DNA of 64,000 nt from Coprococcus ammoniilyticus (GCF_025567345.1 NZ_JAOQJS010000003.1:62001-126000); one strand, 5' to 3'; shown: positions 33,883 through 43,259, counted from the first letter of the stretch. Numbers and translations: made by a program. The notes: generated by a model from the sequence alone, not told the origin.

Positions 33883-34912
33883 TGGAAAAAAACATCTGGT
33901 TCTGACAGGAGCATCCGGAAGTGGAAAAACAACACTTCTGGCATCTCTCTTTTCCTCCCCGATGCCCGGTGTTACCTCCTGGGTAGTACCGGAAAAAGGA
34001 GTCTACCTGAAAAACAACTGTTCAAAAGAAATAATCCAGATTGGACGTTATCATTCGGATCCAACCCATAAGAGAAATCAGATGCTTGCTATTCCCGAAT
34101 GCTTTGATGAAAAAGGAACCGCATTCTTACATTCCTGTCTGCATACAACTTCCGAATGGATCACGATTGATGAAATCGGTTTTCTGGAAAGTAATTCCTG
34201 CAAATACCGGCAAGCTATACGAACCTTAATGAAGCACAAACAGCTTCTCATGGTCGTGCGAAAACAAAAGCTTCCGTTCCTGGAGGAACTGCGTAACCAT
34301 AAGGATGTTTTCCTTGTGGATCTCGATCAACCATATGGAAATGCAGGCTGTATCATCATGGCATCCGGTCAGGGTACCCGCTTTGGTGGAAATAAGCTGC
34401 TTGCTGATTTCAATGGACAACCATTGATCGATTTCTCTCTTAACATTATTAAGAATCTGTTTACAACATCTGTCGTGGTAACCATTCACAAGGAAATTCA
34501 GAGCCTATATATAAAACAAAATATTCCGGTACTGCTTCATACCTTTCCGCATCGAAACGACATGATTCGCCTCGGTCTGGAAACCATTGGTGATCATATC
34601 GATCGCTGCGTCTTTCTCCCCGCCGACCAGCCTTTGCTTCAAAAAGAATCCATGATCTCGCTGCTTCTTTGTGCGGAAAATGACAGAAACTCAATCTGGC
34701 GAACCTGTTATGGAGATATAGTCGGTTCTCCTGTTATCTTCCCGTCTGAATTTTTTGAGGAACTTCAGAATCTTCCTTTAAGAAAAGGCGGCAGTCTGGT
34801 AATAAATAATCATCCTGATCGTATCCGTACCTTTTCTGTTTCAGATATAAACGAACTAAGGGATATTGATACACCTGATGATTTATCCCAATTACTCCAC
34901 GGGAACCTTTAA
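33815..34912 (+). CDS. Fused THEP1-like NTPase and MocA/MobA-like nucleotidyltransferase
   Basis: Two domains in one chain. Residues about 25-172 form a P-loop NTPase of the THEP1 type (VLTGASGSGKTTLL; WITIDEIGFLES). Residues about 175-365 are a MobA/MocA-like nucleotidyltransferase (CIIMASGQGTRFGGNKLL, then CVFLPADQPLLQ) of the kind that attaches CMP or GMP to molybdopterin. The start is doubtful: the open frame reaches back to 33815 without a ribosome site, overlapping the regulator gene by 68 bp. A GTG at 33882 (TAGTG overlap) followed by MEKKHLVLTG would be natural, but needs one more A in the 7-A run at 33886-33892. Expected role: maturing the cofactor of the neighbouring hydroxylase. 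Confidence 0.75.
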   Translation: MKPTGMPVTRPTANSIWRSFQTSGKKHLVLTGASGSGKTTLLASLFSSPMPGVTSWVVPEKGVYLKNNCSKEIIQIGRYHSDPTHKRNQMLAIPECFDEKGTAFLHSCLHTTSEWITIDEIGFLESNSCKYRQAIRTLMKHKQLLMVVRKQKLPFLEELRNHKDVFLVDLDQPYGNAGCIIMASGQGTRFGGNKLLADFNGQPLIDFSLNIIKNLFTTSVVVTIHKEIQSLYIKQNIPVLLHTFPHRNDMIRLGLETIGDHIDRCVFLPADQPLLQKESMISLLLCAENDRNSIWRTCYGDIVGSPVIFPSEFFEELQNLPLRKGGSLVINNHPDRIRTFSVSDINELRDIDTPDDLSQLLHGNL

Positions 34913-34918
34913 TCATTC

Positions 34919-34946
34919 TTGACATTTTATTTTATCGTTCTATAAT
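34919..34946 (+). promoter_or_regulatory. Promoter of the plus-strand MATE gene
   Basis: Consensus TTGACA (34919-34924), a 16-bp spacer and consensus TATAAT (34941-34946), about 40 bp before the ATG. Confidence 0.75.
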
Positions 34947-34984
34947 TCATCATGTCATAAAAAAAGAAATGAGGACGAATAAAA

Positions 34985-36346
34985 ATGAACAAGGATCTGA
35001 CCGTAGGGAAACCGGAATCTGTGCTGTGGCGTTTCTGTCTGCCACTCTTTGGAAGTGTGATCTTCCAGCAGCTCTATAACATTGCCGACAGTCTGGTTGC
35101 CGGAAAATTTATCAATGAAAGTGCTCTTGCCGCTGTTGGCAACAGTTACGAGATCACATTGATCTTTATCGCATTTGCATTTGGATGCAATATGGGATGC
35201 TCGGTTATCGTATCCAGATTATTTGGAGCAAAAGAATATCGGAATATGAAGACGGCTGTATCGACCACTTTTATCTTTACGGCTGTTTTACTGGCTGTTA
35301 TGGTGATCGCCGGTCTGCTCACCAGCCGGGAACTGCTTGCTCTGATTCACACTCCGGACGATATCATGGATGCTTCCCTGTTGTATCTGAACATCTATAT
35401 CTATGGTCTTCCGTTTATGTTCTTTTACAACATTGCAACCGGAATTTTCTCCGCTCTCGGTGATTCCAGAACTCCATTCATCTTCCTTGCAATATCATCC
35501 GTTTCCAATATATTTATCGATATCTTATTTGTAAAATCCTTTCAGATGGGAATCGCAGGTGTTGCCTGGGCGACCTTCCTCTGTCAGGGTGTCAGTGCTA
35601 TTCTGGCTGTCGCTGTTGTGATACGCCGTCTTACCGGTATCAAGACAGACGGCCGTTTCCGGTTCTTTGATGGCAGCATCTTAAAACAAATCCTGGTCGT
35701 TGCTATCCCAAGCACCCTGCAGCAGAGCTTTATATCCATCGGAAATATTATCATCCAGAGCGTTATCAACGACTTCGGAACCAGCGTTATCGCCGGATAT
35801 TCTGCGGCTGTCAAGCTGAACAATCTGGTTATCACCTCTCTTACCACACTGGGAAATGGTATCTCAAACTATACCGCCCAGAATATCGGTGCAGGCAAGA
35901 TCGATCGTATCCGTTCCGGCTTCAAGGCTTCCTTAAAGCTGGTCTGGCTGTTATGTATTCCATTTGCATTGTTATACTTCACCTGCGGAAGATGGCTGTT
36001 ACTGCTCTTTCTTGACAATCCGACTGCAACTGCGATCAAAACAGGTATCACTTTCTTATGTATCCTCGCACCATTTTATTTCGTCGTATCCATCAAATTA
36101 ATGGCAGACGGAATTCTGCGTGGCGCTGGTATCATGAACAAATTCATGATCTCCACCTTTACCGATCTGATCCTTCGAGTAGTCTTATCTATCATCTTTT
36201 CAAAGATATTCGGTTCTGTCGGTATCTGGTGCTCCTGGCCGGTCGGCTGGTGCTGCGGAACTGCAGTCTCCGTCCTCTTTTACCGTGGTGAACAAAAGCG
36301 GAATTTTAAAAATGCATTTTCTTATTCATATGAATATAGAAGATAA
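34985..36346 (+). CDS. MATE family efflux transporter (plus strand)
   Basis: A multidrug and toxin extrusion carrier of 453 aa with 12 membrane segments in two six-helix bundles, driven by sodium or proton. N-terminal MATE pattern: SVLWRFCLPLFGSVIFQQLYNIADSLVAGKFINESALAAVGNS. The second half starts about residue 240 with ILVVAIPSTLQQSFISIGNIIIQSVIN. GAGG lies 10 nt upstream of ATG. The 3' end overlaps the convergent second MATE gene by 41 bp. The substrate is unknown. Confidence 0.93.
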   Translation: MNKDLTVGKPESVLWRFCLPLFGSVIFQQLYNIADSLVAGKFINESALAAVGNSYEITLIFIAFAFGCNMGCSVIVSRLFGAKEYRNMKTAVSTTFIFTAVLLAVMVIAGLLTSRELLALIHTPDDIMDASLLYLNIYIYGLPFMFFYNIATGIFSALGDSRTPFIFLAISSVSNIFIDILFVKSFQMGIAGVAWATFLCQGVSAILAVAVVIRRLTGIKTDGRFRFFDGSILKQILVVAIPSTLQQSFISIGNIIIQSVINDFGTSVIAGYSAAVKLNNLVITSLTTLGNGISNYTAQNIGAGKIDRIRSGFKASLKLVWLLCIPFALLYFTCGRWLLLLFLDNPTATAIKTGITFLCILAPFYFVVSIKLMADGILRGAGIMNKFMISTFTDLILRVVLSIIFSKIFGSVGIWCSWPVGWCCGTAVSVLFYRGEQKRNFKNAFSYSYEYRR

Positions 36347-37643
36347 TATTTATCACGATACCGAATATCGTTGCGACCGGTGCTGCAAGTCCGATCTTCA
36401 TCAGGCTGGCATCCGGCTGGATGCTCATATAATAGGCAAGTGGCAGACGCACAAGCAGGGTCTGGATCAACCCCTGGATCATAACCCACAATGTCTTGTC
36501 ATGTCCGTTAAAATAACCGATCATGCTGAATAGAATCGCTGTAACAATAGACTCTAATGCAAAACCTCTCAGGTAATCATAGCCTTTCTGAATAACCACC
36601 TGTTCCGTTGTAAAGATACCGGTCAGAAGATCACCCTTGAACATGACAAGTACAAATACAATACACCCGATCACAAGTCCTATACCCATACCGGAATACA
36701 TTGCTTTCTTTGCCCGCTTCTCATTACCGGCTCCGACGTTCTGTGAAACAAAGGATGCCATCGACTGCATCAGCGAACTAGGTACCAGCATGGCGAAATT
36801 TACAACCTTGCAGGCTACTCCATAGCCCGATGATGCTTCCAGTCCCAGGCGATTGACAAATGCACATAATGCAAGGAAAGATCCCTGTGTCAGACATTCC
36901 TGAAGTGCCAGCGGCAGTCCGGTCTTTAACGCCTTTTTACAGTGCTCATTCAGTCTGAAATCTGCCTTTGTGATCGTAAATGGAAGCTGTTTCTTTACAA
37001 GCAGAATAATTGCAAATACAACACTGACCGCCTGTGCTGCCACAGTTGCGATCGCTGCTCCGGCTGCATCCATATGGCATCCGGCTACCAGCACCAGATC
37101 CCCGATGATATTTACGCCACAGGCAACCGCTACAAATATTAATGGTGATCTGCTGTCACCAAGTCCACGGAATATCGCCGATAACAGATTATAAGCAACA
37201 ATGAAGAAAATACCGCCTCCACAGATGCGGATATAAGCAGAAGTCAGTCCTACTGCCTTTTCCGGCGCCTGCATCAGAATTGCGATTGGACGGGGAAATG
37301 CGATCATAACAACAAACAGTACGGCTGAAATCACCGCAAATACAACTGCAGATCCACCGATCAACGCTCCGATCTGCTCCGGTTTCTTCTCTCCGATATA
37401 TCTTGCGATCAGTACCGTAATTCCCATCGCAAGCTGTGTGATCACAAATGTAACCAGATTTAGAACCTGACTTCCGGTCGATACCGCAGACAGACCGGAG
37501 GTACTGCCAAATCGTCCAACCACCAGAAGGTCAACTGCTCCATATGCCGCCTGTAATACAAGTGCACCAAGCACCGGCATCATAAACGGAATTAATTTTC
37601 CAAGTATACTTCCCTGTGTAAAATCTGATCTTGAACTATTCAA
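36306..37643 (-). CDS. MATE family efflux transporter (minus strand)
   Basis: 445 aa, 12 membrane segments; N-terminal motif GKLIPFMMPVLGALVLQAAYGAVDLLVVGRFGSTSGLSAVSTGSQ. It belongs to the same superfamily as its convergent neighbour but is clearly a different subgroup in sequence. It is co-transcribed with, and overlaps by 8 bp, the MarR gene upstream, which suggests that drug or metabolite sensing by that regulator controls this exporter. The last codons (MNKKMHF) read antisense to the other MATE gene's end. Confidence 0.93.
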   Translation of the reverse strand: MNSSRSDFTQGSILGKLIPFMMPVLGALVLQAAYGAVDLLVVGRFGSTSGLSAVSTGSQVLNLVTFVITQLAMGITVLIARYIGEKKPEQIGALIGGSAVVFAVISAVLFVVMIAFPRPIAILMQAPEKAVGLTSAYIRICGGGIFFIVAYNLLSAIFRGLGDSRSPLIFVAVACGVNIIGDLVLVAGCHMDAAGAAIATVAAQAVSVVFAIILLVKKQLPFTITKADFRLNEHCKKALKTGLPLALQECLTQGSFLALCAFVNRLGLEASSGYGVACKVVNFAMLVPSSLMQSMASFVSQNVGAGNEKRAKKAMYSGMGIGLVIGCIVFVLVMFKGDLLTGIFTTEQVVIQKGYDYLRGFALESIVTAILFSMIGYFNGHDKTLWVMIQGLIQTLLVRLPLAYYMSIQPDASLMKIGLAAPVATIFGIVINIIFYIHMNKKMHF

Positions 37644-38085
37644 TGTTGACCCTCCTTTCGCTCATGACTTTATAAAACTTCTCAATCGTATGGATCATAC
37701 AGTCTGCTTCTTCATCAGAGATATCACCCATATACTCTGATAACCGGCTGTAATAATTCTGGTCATATTTCTCTGACAGCAGTTCACCTTTCTCTGTGAT
37801 CCGGATATAGGTTATTCTGCCATCCTCCGCTGAGGCATATTTGCTGAGGTAACCTTTGGCTTCCATTTCCTTTACCGTTCTTGTCACTCCCGGTCTTGGA
37901 AGATTCAGGTAGTCGCTGATGTCCGATACCTTTACGTGTTCCTGACTCCTTTTGATGATATGTATGACATCCATATACTGGATATATGCCGGTGTGATAC
38001 CCTCCGGAAGTTCCGGCAACAGCTCCCGTATCCGTTTCGCCAGATAACAGGCATCCAGCATCCGTTTGATCTTATCTGCATCCAT
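37636..38085 (-). CDS. MarR family transcriptional regulator
   Basis: 149 aa; winged helix-turn-helix in the middle (VKVSDISDYLNLPRPGVTRTVKEMEAKGYLSKYASAEDGRITYIRITEKGELL), with the DxR wing (EDGR) of MarR proteins and dimerisation helices on both sides. It precedes the MATE exporter with an 8-bp overlap. A palindrome at its own promoter (TTACCAT-N12-ATGGTAA, 38162-38187) is the likely operator, so it probably represses itself and the exporter. Confidence 0.92.
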   Translation of the reverse strand: MDADKIKRMLDACYLAKRIRELLPELPEGITPAYIQYMDVIHIIKRSQEHVKVSDISDYLNLPRPGVTRTVKEMEAKGYLSKYASAEDGRITYIRITEKGELLSEKYDQNYYSRLSEYMGDISDEEADCMIHTIEKFYKVMSERRVNIE

Positions 38086-38161
38086 GTCCTGATACTCCTT
38101 TCTTAAGCCATTTGAAAATTATCATCTGCAATCAGATAATTTTATATATCGGTCTGTATAG

Positions 38162-38215
38162 TTACCATAGTTAATTACCGATGGTAATTATATGAGTAGA
38201 GCAAAAAAAAGTCAA
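38162..38215 (-). promoter_or_regulatory. Promoter and probable operator of the marR-MATE operon
   Basis: On the minus strand TTGACT (38210-38215), 17 bp, TATAAT (38187-38192). Immediately downstream lies the inverted repeat TTACCAT-N12-ATGGTAA (38162-38187), which touches the -10 box and covers the start point, as expected of a MarR operator. Confidence 0.7.
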
Positions 38216-38228
38216 GACTTTTATCCAA

Positions 38229-38306
38229 CACAAAAATAAAAATCTCCTTCTGCCATAAACGGATACCATAAACAGCACATCCATTTTTAACACAAGGAGA
38301 TTTTAT
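38229..38306 (-). terminator. Long-loop terminator between the NSS symporter and marR
   Basis: AAAATCTCCTT and AAGGAGATTTT pair across a loop of about 44 nt; on the minus strand the stem is followed by TTATTTTTG. T-runs on both sides would allow it to stop transcription in both directions. The loop contains a direct repeat CCATAAACRG. Confidence 0.55.
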
Positions 38307-38377
38307 TCTTATCAGATCACCCCACTGAATATTGATTCTCATTCTTCATTCATATATTGAATATCTATTTTATTATT

Positions 38378-39754
38378 CTACATCGAGATCCAGCCAAGTG
38401 CATTTGCAACCGAGCTTGCAAGAATGATCAGGACGAAGATCGGACATATGTATTTGATCATCACAACGAAGACTTTCTTTCTGCGGAATGCACCCTCACC
38501 ATGACGGATTTCCTCTTCTATCTTATCGATTCCCACAACTCTTGAAACCAGTAAGCAGGTCATAAGTGCTGCGATCGGCATCATAACCGAATTCGTCAGA
38601 AAATCAAACAGATCTAAGAACTGCATACCGATGATCTTTACACAGGCGAGCGGTCCATATCCAAGTGATGACAGACTTCCAAGGATCAGCATGATCACAC
38701 CTACGAAAACAGTTGCTTTCTTTCTGTTCCAACCGATCTCATCCTCAAATGTGGATACTGCACTCTCAGTCAGTGCGATTGAGCTGGTTACTGCTGCAAA
38801 TAAAACCAACAGGAAGAACAGAATACCGACTATTGTTCCAAGTCCCATATTCTGAAATACCTTAGGGATCGTTATAAACATCAATGAAGGACCTGCCTGT
38901 AAGGTATCAGGATTACCACCTGAAAATGCGAATACCGCAGGAATGATCATAAGTCCTGCCATGATCGCAATCGCCGTATCAAACACCTCAACATTCCTTG
39001 TAGCATCCTCGATCGCCGTATCCTTTTTCATATAAGAACCAAATGTGATCAGAATACCCATTGCGATTGACAGGGAATAAAACATCTGGCCCATCGCCGC
39101 TACCACAGTCATCCATGAAAAATTATCAAAATTCGGAACAAGAAAATACTTCACGCCCTTTAATGCCCCCGGTCTTGTCACTGAATATACAGCAATAAGG
39201 ATCGATAACACGATCAGTACCGGCATCATGATCTTTGATACACGCTCAATACCATTCTGAACACCTGCAAAGATGATCCCCAGCGTAAACAGACAGAATA
39301 CGATGAAACAAAGCTCTGTCGAAACGCCATTCGAGATAAAGTCTGTAAAATATCCATCCTTTGCCAGATTCTTTCCATTTCCTTTGACATATTCCACCAG
39401 ATATTTGATAACCCAGCCACCGATCACCGAATAATACGGTACGATCAACACCGGTATGATCGCATTGATCCAGCCGCCAAAGGACAACCATTTCTTCTTA
39501 CCAAATGACCGAAACGCTCCGACCGGACTCTTTCTTGTCATACGACCAATCGCAGACTCAGCAACGATCATTGTATATCCAAATGTGAGTGCCAGTAGAA
39601 TATAGATCAGAAGGAAGATTCCTCCTCCGTACTTTGCTGCCAGATACGGAAACCGCCATATATTTCCAAGACCGACCGACGCTCCTGCCGCCGACAGCAC
39701 ATACCCTATCTTCCCCGAAAATGAACTTCTGTTGTTATTATTTTGTATATCCAT
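38378..39754 (-). CDS. Neurotransmitter:sodium symporter family transporter
   Basis: A LeuT-fold importer of amino acids or related compounds, 458 aa and 11-12 membrane segments. The first unwound helix carries the NSS signature (KIGYVLSAAGASVGLGNIWRFPYLAAKYGGGIFLLIYI). Other family parts follow: SIAMGILITFGSYMKKD and FFLLVLFAAVTSSIALTESAVSTFEDE. Tyr, Trp and others are possible substrates. It stands where spo0A usually follows spoIVB in Firmicutes. Confidence 0.92.
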   Translation of the reverse strand: MDIQNNNNRSSFSGKIGYVLSAAGASVGLGNIWRFPYLAAKYGGGIFLLIYILLALTFGYTMIVAESAIGRMTRKSPVGAFRSFGKKKWLSFGGWINAIIPVLIVPYYSVIGGWVIKYLVEYVKGNGKNLAKDGYFTDFISNGVSTELCFIVFCLFTLGIIFAGVQNGIERVSKIMMPVLIVLSILIAVYSVTRPGALKGVKYFLVPNFDNFSWMTVVAAMGQMFYSLSIAMGILITFGSYMKKDTAIEDATRNVEVFDTAIAIMAGLMIIPAVFAFSGGNPDTLQAGPSLMFITIPKVFQNMGLGTIVGILFFLLVLFAAVTSSIALTESAVSTFEDEIGWNRKKATVFVGVIMLILGSLSSLGYGPLACVKIIGMQFLDLFDFLTNSVMMPIAALMTCLLVSRVVGIDKIEEEIRHGEGAFRRKKVFVVMIKYICPIFVLIILASSVANALGWISM

Positions 39755-39859
39755 CGTACTCTAACTTCTGCTCCATGTACCCTGAAGCAAAATATCCCTT
39801 CTCTTTTTTCTTTTCACAGTGTACAGCTTCGATTCTAACATGAATGATCGATTAAGTCA

Positions 39860-40945
39860 CTACTTTATCATATTTTCAATAAATACAGCATACCCTTCCG
39901 TCGGATCATCCACAAGCACATGTGTAACCGCACCGATCAGCTTGCCATTCTGTACGATCGGGCTTCCACTCATGCCCTGACAGACACCACCGGTAAGTGC
40001 GATCAGATCCTCGTCCTCTACCTTAAATTCCATATTTTTATTGGCAGTATCGGTATGAACCGCCAGAATGTTGATCTTGTATTTTTTCAGATCCCCATCC
40101 AATCTGGAATAAATATATGCCTCTCCGGTCTGAACTTCATCAGGATCTGCGATATACATGGCTTCTGCAGCTTTGTAATGCTTCGCCACATATTCTTCAT
40201 CCAGATATCCGCCGATTCCGTTATCATAATTACCTTCTACAATTCCGATCAGATCCTTCTTGTAAAGGATCGTTCCCTGAAGCTGTCCCGGCATCGACAC
40301 AAAGGATCGGTTGATCTTCGTTATATGTGTAGTATAGATACCCCCACCGGTGCTGCTGATCTTAAGCCCGGTATCATTATCCGATACGCTGTGTCCAAGT
40401 GCCATAAACTGATTGCCACATAGAAAGGTCACTGTTCCGATACCCGATATGTCATCTTTCACCCACAGGCCTAACATATAAGAATTCTTATTTGTTTTCA
40501 CAGGTGTAACCTCTGCTACCTGTGACTTTCCGTCCCGCAGAAATGTAAGCCTCACAGCTCCGGTAATATTCCCGGATAAAGCCTGCATCAGTTCCTTTTT
40601 TGTTGATATGGCTGTTCCGTTTACAGCTGTGATGTAATCTCCTGTCTGAATCAGGCCGTTACAGGGAGAGCAGATCTCTCCCTGTGCAGTTTCCACCTCA
40701 CCACAGTCTACAACCATAACTCCATCTGTTTTCAGATAGATCCCGACCGGTTCGCCGGACGGTATCACTTTCTGTCCGGACAGATCATCGAATACAAGCT
40801 CCGCATCTTCATACCTGATCTCCTGATCTCCGATATCTCCGTTCCAGAAATAAGCGACTGCCAACAGTGTAAATGCGATCAGATCCAAGATCAAAAATCC
40901 GATCAGCAGCGAACGGTAACGGCTTGAAGTTTTACTTTCTTCCAT
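39860..40945 (-). CDS. spoIVB: SpoIVB serine peptidase
   Basis: Forespore-made S55 peptidase which, after crossing the inner forespore membrane, cleaves SpoIVFA and so triggers sigma-K activation. It has an N-terminal membrane anchor (LLIGFLILDLIAFTLLAVAYF), a PDZ domain (NGLIQTGDYITAVNGTAISTKKEL) and the peptidase part with the catalytic His in MALGHSVSD and Ser in GGVCQGMSGSPIVQNGKLIGAVTHV. The ATG at 40945 has AAAGGAG 8 nt upstream. It follows recN as usual, separated by a terminator. This gene shows that the organism sporulates or descends from a sporulating ancestor. Confidence 0.95.
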   Translation of the reverse strand: MEESKTSSRYRSLLIGFLILDLIAFTLLAVAYFWNGDIGDQEIRYEDAELVFDDLSGQKVIPSGEPVGIYLKTDGVMVVDCGEVETAQGEICSPCNGLIQTGDYITAVNGTAISTKKELMQALSGNITGAVRLTFLRDGKSQVAEVTPVKTNKNSYMLGLWVKDDISGIGTVTFLCGNQFMALGHSVSDNDTGLKISSTGGGIYTTHITKINRSFVSMPGQLQGTILYKKDLIGIVEGNYDNGIGGYLDEEYVAKHYKAAEAMYIADPDEVQTGEAYIYSRLDGDLKKYKINILAVHTDTANKNMEFKVEDEDLIALTGGVCQGMSGSPIVQNGKLIGAVTHVLVDDPTEGYAVFIENMIK

Positions 40946-41028
40946 CCTAACTTCTCCTTTCCATTTACAGGCTGCTCTCAGAAAATTCACTACACAGACT
41001 TTGGCTTGTTGTCCGCGCAAAAAAAGAT

Positions 41029-41062
41029 AAAAAAGAGCAGCAACTGATTTATTGCTACTCTT
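41029..41062 (-). terminator. Terminator behind recN
   Basis: AAGAGTAGCAA and TTGCTGCTCTT pair around an 8-nt loop (one mismatch), followed on the minus strand by TTTTTT. It ends the long operon that starts at asp23 and separates it from spoIVB. Confidence 0.8.
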
Positions 41063-41090
41063 AGTATTGGTTTTTTTGTTCTGTTTTTAA

Positions 41091-42776
41091 TTAGTGTATT
41101 TTTGCTTTGTCTGCCAGTTCTTTCATATCTCTGGCATTTTCAACCGCGGCATTTGTGATCTCTGCGCCACCAAGCAGTCTGGCAATCTCAAGCACGGATT
41201 CTTCCCGGTCTAACTTGGATATCTGCGTGATCGTCTTGCCATCCTTTACCACTTTTTCAATTCTGTAATGGCTGTCCGCCATTGCCGCGATCTGTGGCAG
41301 ATGCGTAATACTGATCACCTGATGCGCTTTTGATATAACCGCAAGCTTTGCTGCCACACTTGATGCTGCTCTGCCGCTGATGCCGACATCAATCTCATCA
41401 AATATCAGAGTATCAATGTTATCTTCCGATGCCATGCAGGATTTGATCGCAAGCATGATCCTCGAAAGCTCACCGCCGGATGCGACCTCATAAAGCGGAC
41501 GTTCTTTTTCTCCGACATTTGTCGATACAACAAAGTAACAGTCGTCGATACCGGAGGTTCCCGGATGTGCCAGACGGTCAAAATGCATATCGAACCGGAT
41601 CTGATTAAAACTCAGATCCTCCAGTGCCTCTGATACCCGCTTACATAATTCTTTTGCCTGAATCCTTCGTTCTGCACTTAAAGCTTCCGCTGCCTGATCC
41701 AGTTCTTTTTGTGCTGTTTGCACCTTCTGCTGCAATTCTTCCGCATATTCCTCATACTGCACAAGCTTTGCTTCATCCTGCTTCAGCTGCTCCAGATAAG
41801 CAAGCACATCATCTAGGGTTCTTCCATATTTTCCTTTTAAATTATTAATGGTATTCAGCCGGTCTTCAACCTCATGGAATTCAGACTCATCAAATTCCAT
41901 ACTCTGCATATAATCACTGACCGATACATTAAAATCATTTAACAGCGAATCAATATTTGTAAGCTCGCTGAAGATGCTCTCTATCTCCTCATCCAGACCT
42001 TTTATCGCTTTTAAGCTTGCAAGTGCACGTCCGATCTCATTTCCGGCAGATGCGTTCCGGTTATACCCTGTGATCGAATACACCTCAGAAACTGCTTCTA
42101 CAATATCCTTGGCATTCACCATCTTACGGTACTGCTTCTCCAGTTCTTCATCTTCACCCGGAACCAGCCTGGCTCCTTCGATCTCTCCTGCTTCAAACCG
42201 GATATATTCCAGTTTCCGTTTCCGCTCGCCTTCATCCATCTGTCCTTCTTCCAGTTCTTTTCGAAGATCTTCAAATGTTTTATAGCAGTCTTCATATTTC
42301 TGTTTTAATGAAGCAAGCGGTCTTTTTGCAAATTTATCCATAATATTCAAATGCTCTGCCTTCTTCAACAGGATCTGCTGCTCATGCTGTGCATGCATAT
42401 CCACAAGAAGTGCCGAAACATCTTTTAACTTTGCTGCTGTTACTGTCTGGTCATTAATAGTATTCATGGTTCTGCCATTTACTATTCGTCTGGTTACGAT
42501 GATCTCTCCATCCTCTGACGGTGTAACCCCAAGCTCCTGCAGCTGCTTCACCAGTGATTCATCATCAATAAAAAACAATAACTGACAGAAGCCTTCTTTT
42601 TCCGGATCTCTCAGCATATCTTTTGGAAGCTTGCCTCCCATACCAATCTTTAAAGCTCCCATAATAATAGACTTACCTGCACCGGTCTCACCGGTTAAGA
42701 TATTCAGTCCATCTGTAAAATTGATATTTGCATCTTCAATCAATGCAATATTTTTTATGTGTACATTTAAAAGCAT
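41091..42776 (-). CDS. recN: DNA repair protein RecN
   Basis: SMC-like ATPase that gathers at double-strand breaks. The N-terminal Walker A is GETGAGKS, there are two coiled coils (about residues 150-220 and 290-375), then the C-terminal signature ASGGELSRIMLAIKS and Walker B LIFDEIDVGISGRAA. It is about 561 aa. The start at 42776 (MLLNVHIKNIALIEDANINF) has AGGAGG 4 nt upstream; the frame reaches further back with no such site. It follows argR directly. Confidence 0.95.
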   Translation of the reverse strand: MLLNVHIKNIALIEDANINFTDGLNILTGETGAGKSIIMGALKIGMGGKLPKDMLRDPEKEGFCQLLFFIDDESLVKQLQELGVTPSEDGEIIVTRRIVNGRTMNTINDQTVTAAKLKDVSALLVDMHAQHEQQILLKKAEHLNIMDKFAKRPLASLKQKYEDCYKTFEDLRKELEEGQMDEGERKRKLEYIRFEAGEIEGARLVPGEDEELEKQYRKMVNAKDIVEAVSEVYSITGYNRNASAGNEIGRALASLKAIKGLDEEIESIFSELTNIDSLLNDFNVSVSDYMQSMEFDESEFHEVEDRLNTINNLKGKYGRTLDDVLAYLEQLKQDEAKLVQYEEYAEELQQKVQTAQKELDQAAEALSAERRIQAKELCKRVSEALEDLSFNQIRFDMHFDRLAHPGTSGIDDCYFVVSTNVGEKERPLYEVASGGELSRIMLAIKSCMASEDNIDTLIFDEIDVGISGRAASSVAAKLAVISKAHQVISITHLPQIAAMADSHYRIEKVVKDGKTITQISKLDREESVLEIARLLGGAEITNAAVENARDMKELADKAKIH

Positions 42777-42814
42777 ATGTCCTCCTGTGTATTCCATGCA
42801 CAAAATAACAGAAT

Positions 42815-43258
42815 TTACATCTTTTCAATCTGCGCCTTGATCGACATCGTCAGGTTCTTATCCTTCACAGCAAGGAAGATCGTATCATCTCCTGCGATAC
42901 AGCCCATCAGCCCATCAATAGCCATATGATCCAGTGCAGCCGCTACAGCCATGGCAACACCGGAGATTGTCTTGATCACGATCAGGTTCTCTGCTGCATC
43001 TACAGAAATAATTCCTGTGCTCAGAACCTTCTTATAGGAATCCAGCGTCTCATAACGATTGTTCTTCTCAACGGCGTACTTCTGTCTGGCTCCCGGTACG
43101 GATACCTTGGTCAGATTCATTTCCCGAATATCTCTGGAAACAGTTGCCTGTGTTGCCTGAAATCCCTCTTCCTTCAGTTTCTCCAGAAGATCATCCTGTG
43201 TTTCAATATCATATTTTTCAACAAGCTCTAATATCTTTGCCTGTCTTTGATATTTCAT
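42815..43258 (-). CDS. argR: Arginine repressor ArgR/AhrC
   Basis: 147 aa: N-terminal winged helix (RQAKILELVEKYDIETQDDLLEKLKEEGFQATQATVSRDIREMNLTKV) and C-terminal hexamerisation and arginine-binding domain (GVAMAVAAALDHMAIDGLMGCIAGDDTIFLAVKD, where GDD binds arginine). It normally represses arginine synthesis genes and activates catabolism. It sits between nadK (1-bp gap) and recN, the standard Firmicutes order, so it is expressed with housekeeping genes. Confidence 0.96.
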   Translation of the reverse strand: MKYQRQAKILELVEKYDIETQDDLLEKLKEEGFQATQATVSRDIREMNLTKVSVPGARQKYAVEKNNRYETLDSYKKVLSTGIISVDAAENLIVIKTISGVAMAVAAALDHMAIDGLMGCIAGDDTIFLAVKDKNLTMSIKAQIEKM

Positions 43259-43259
43259 C

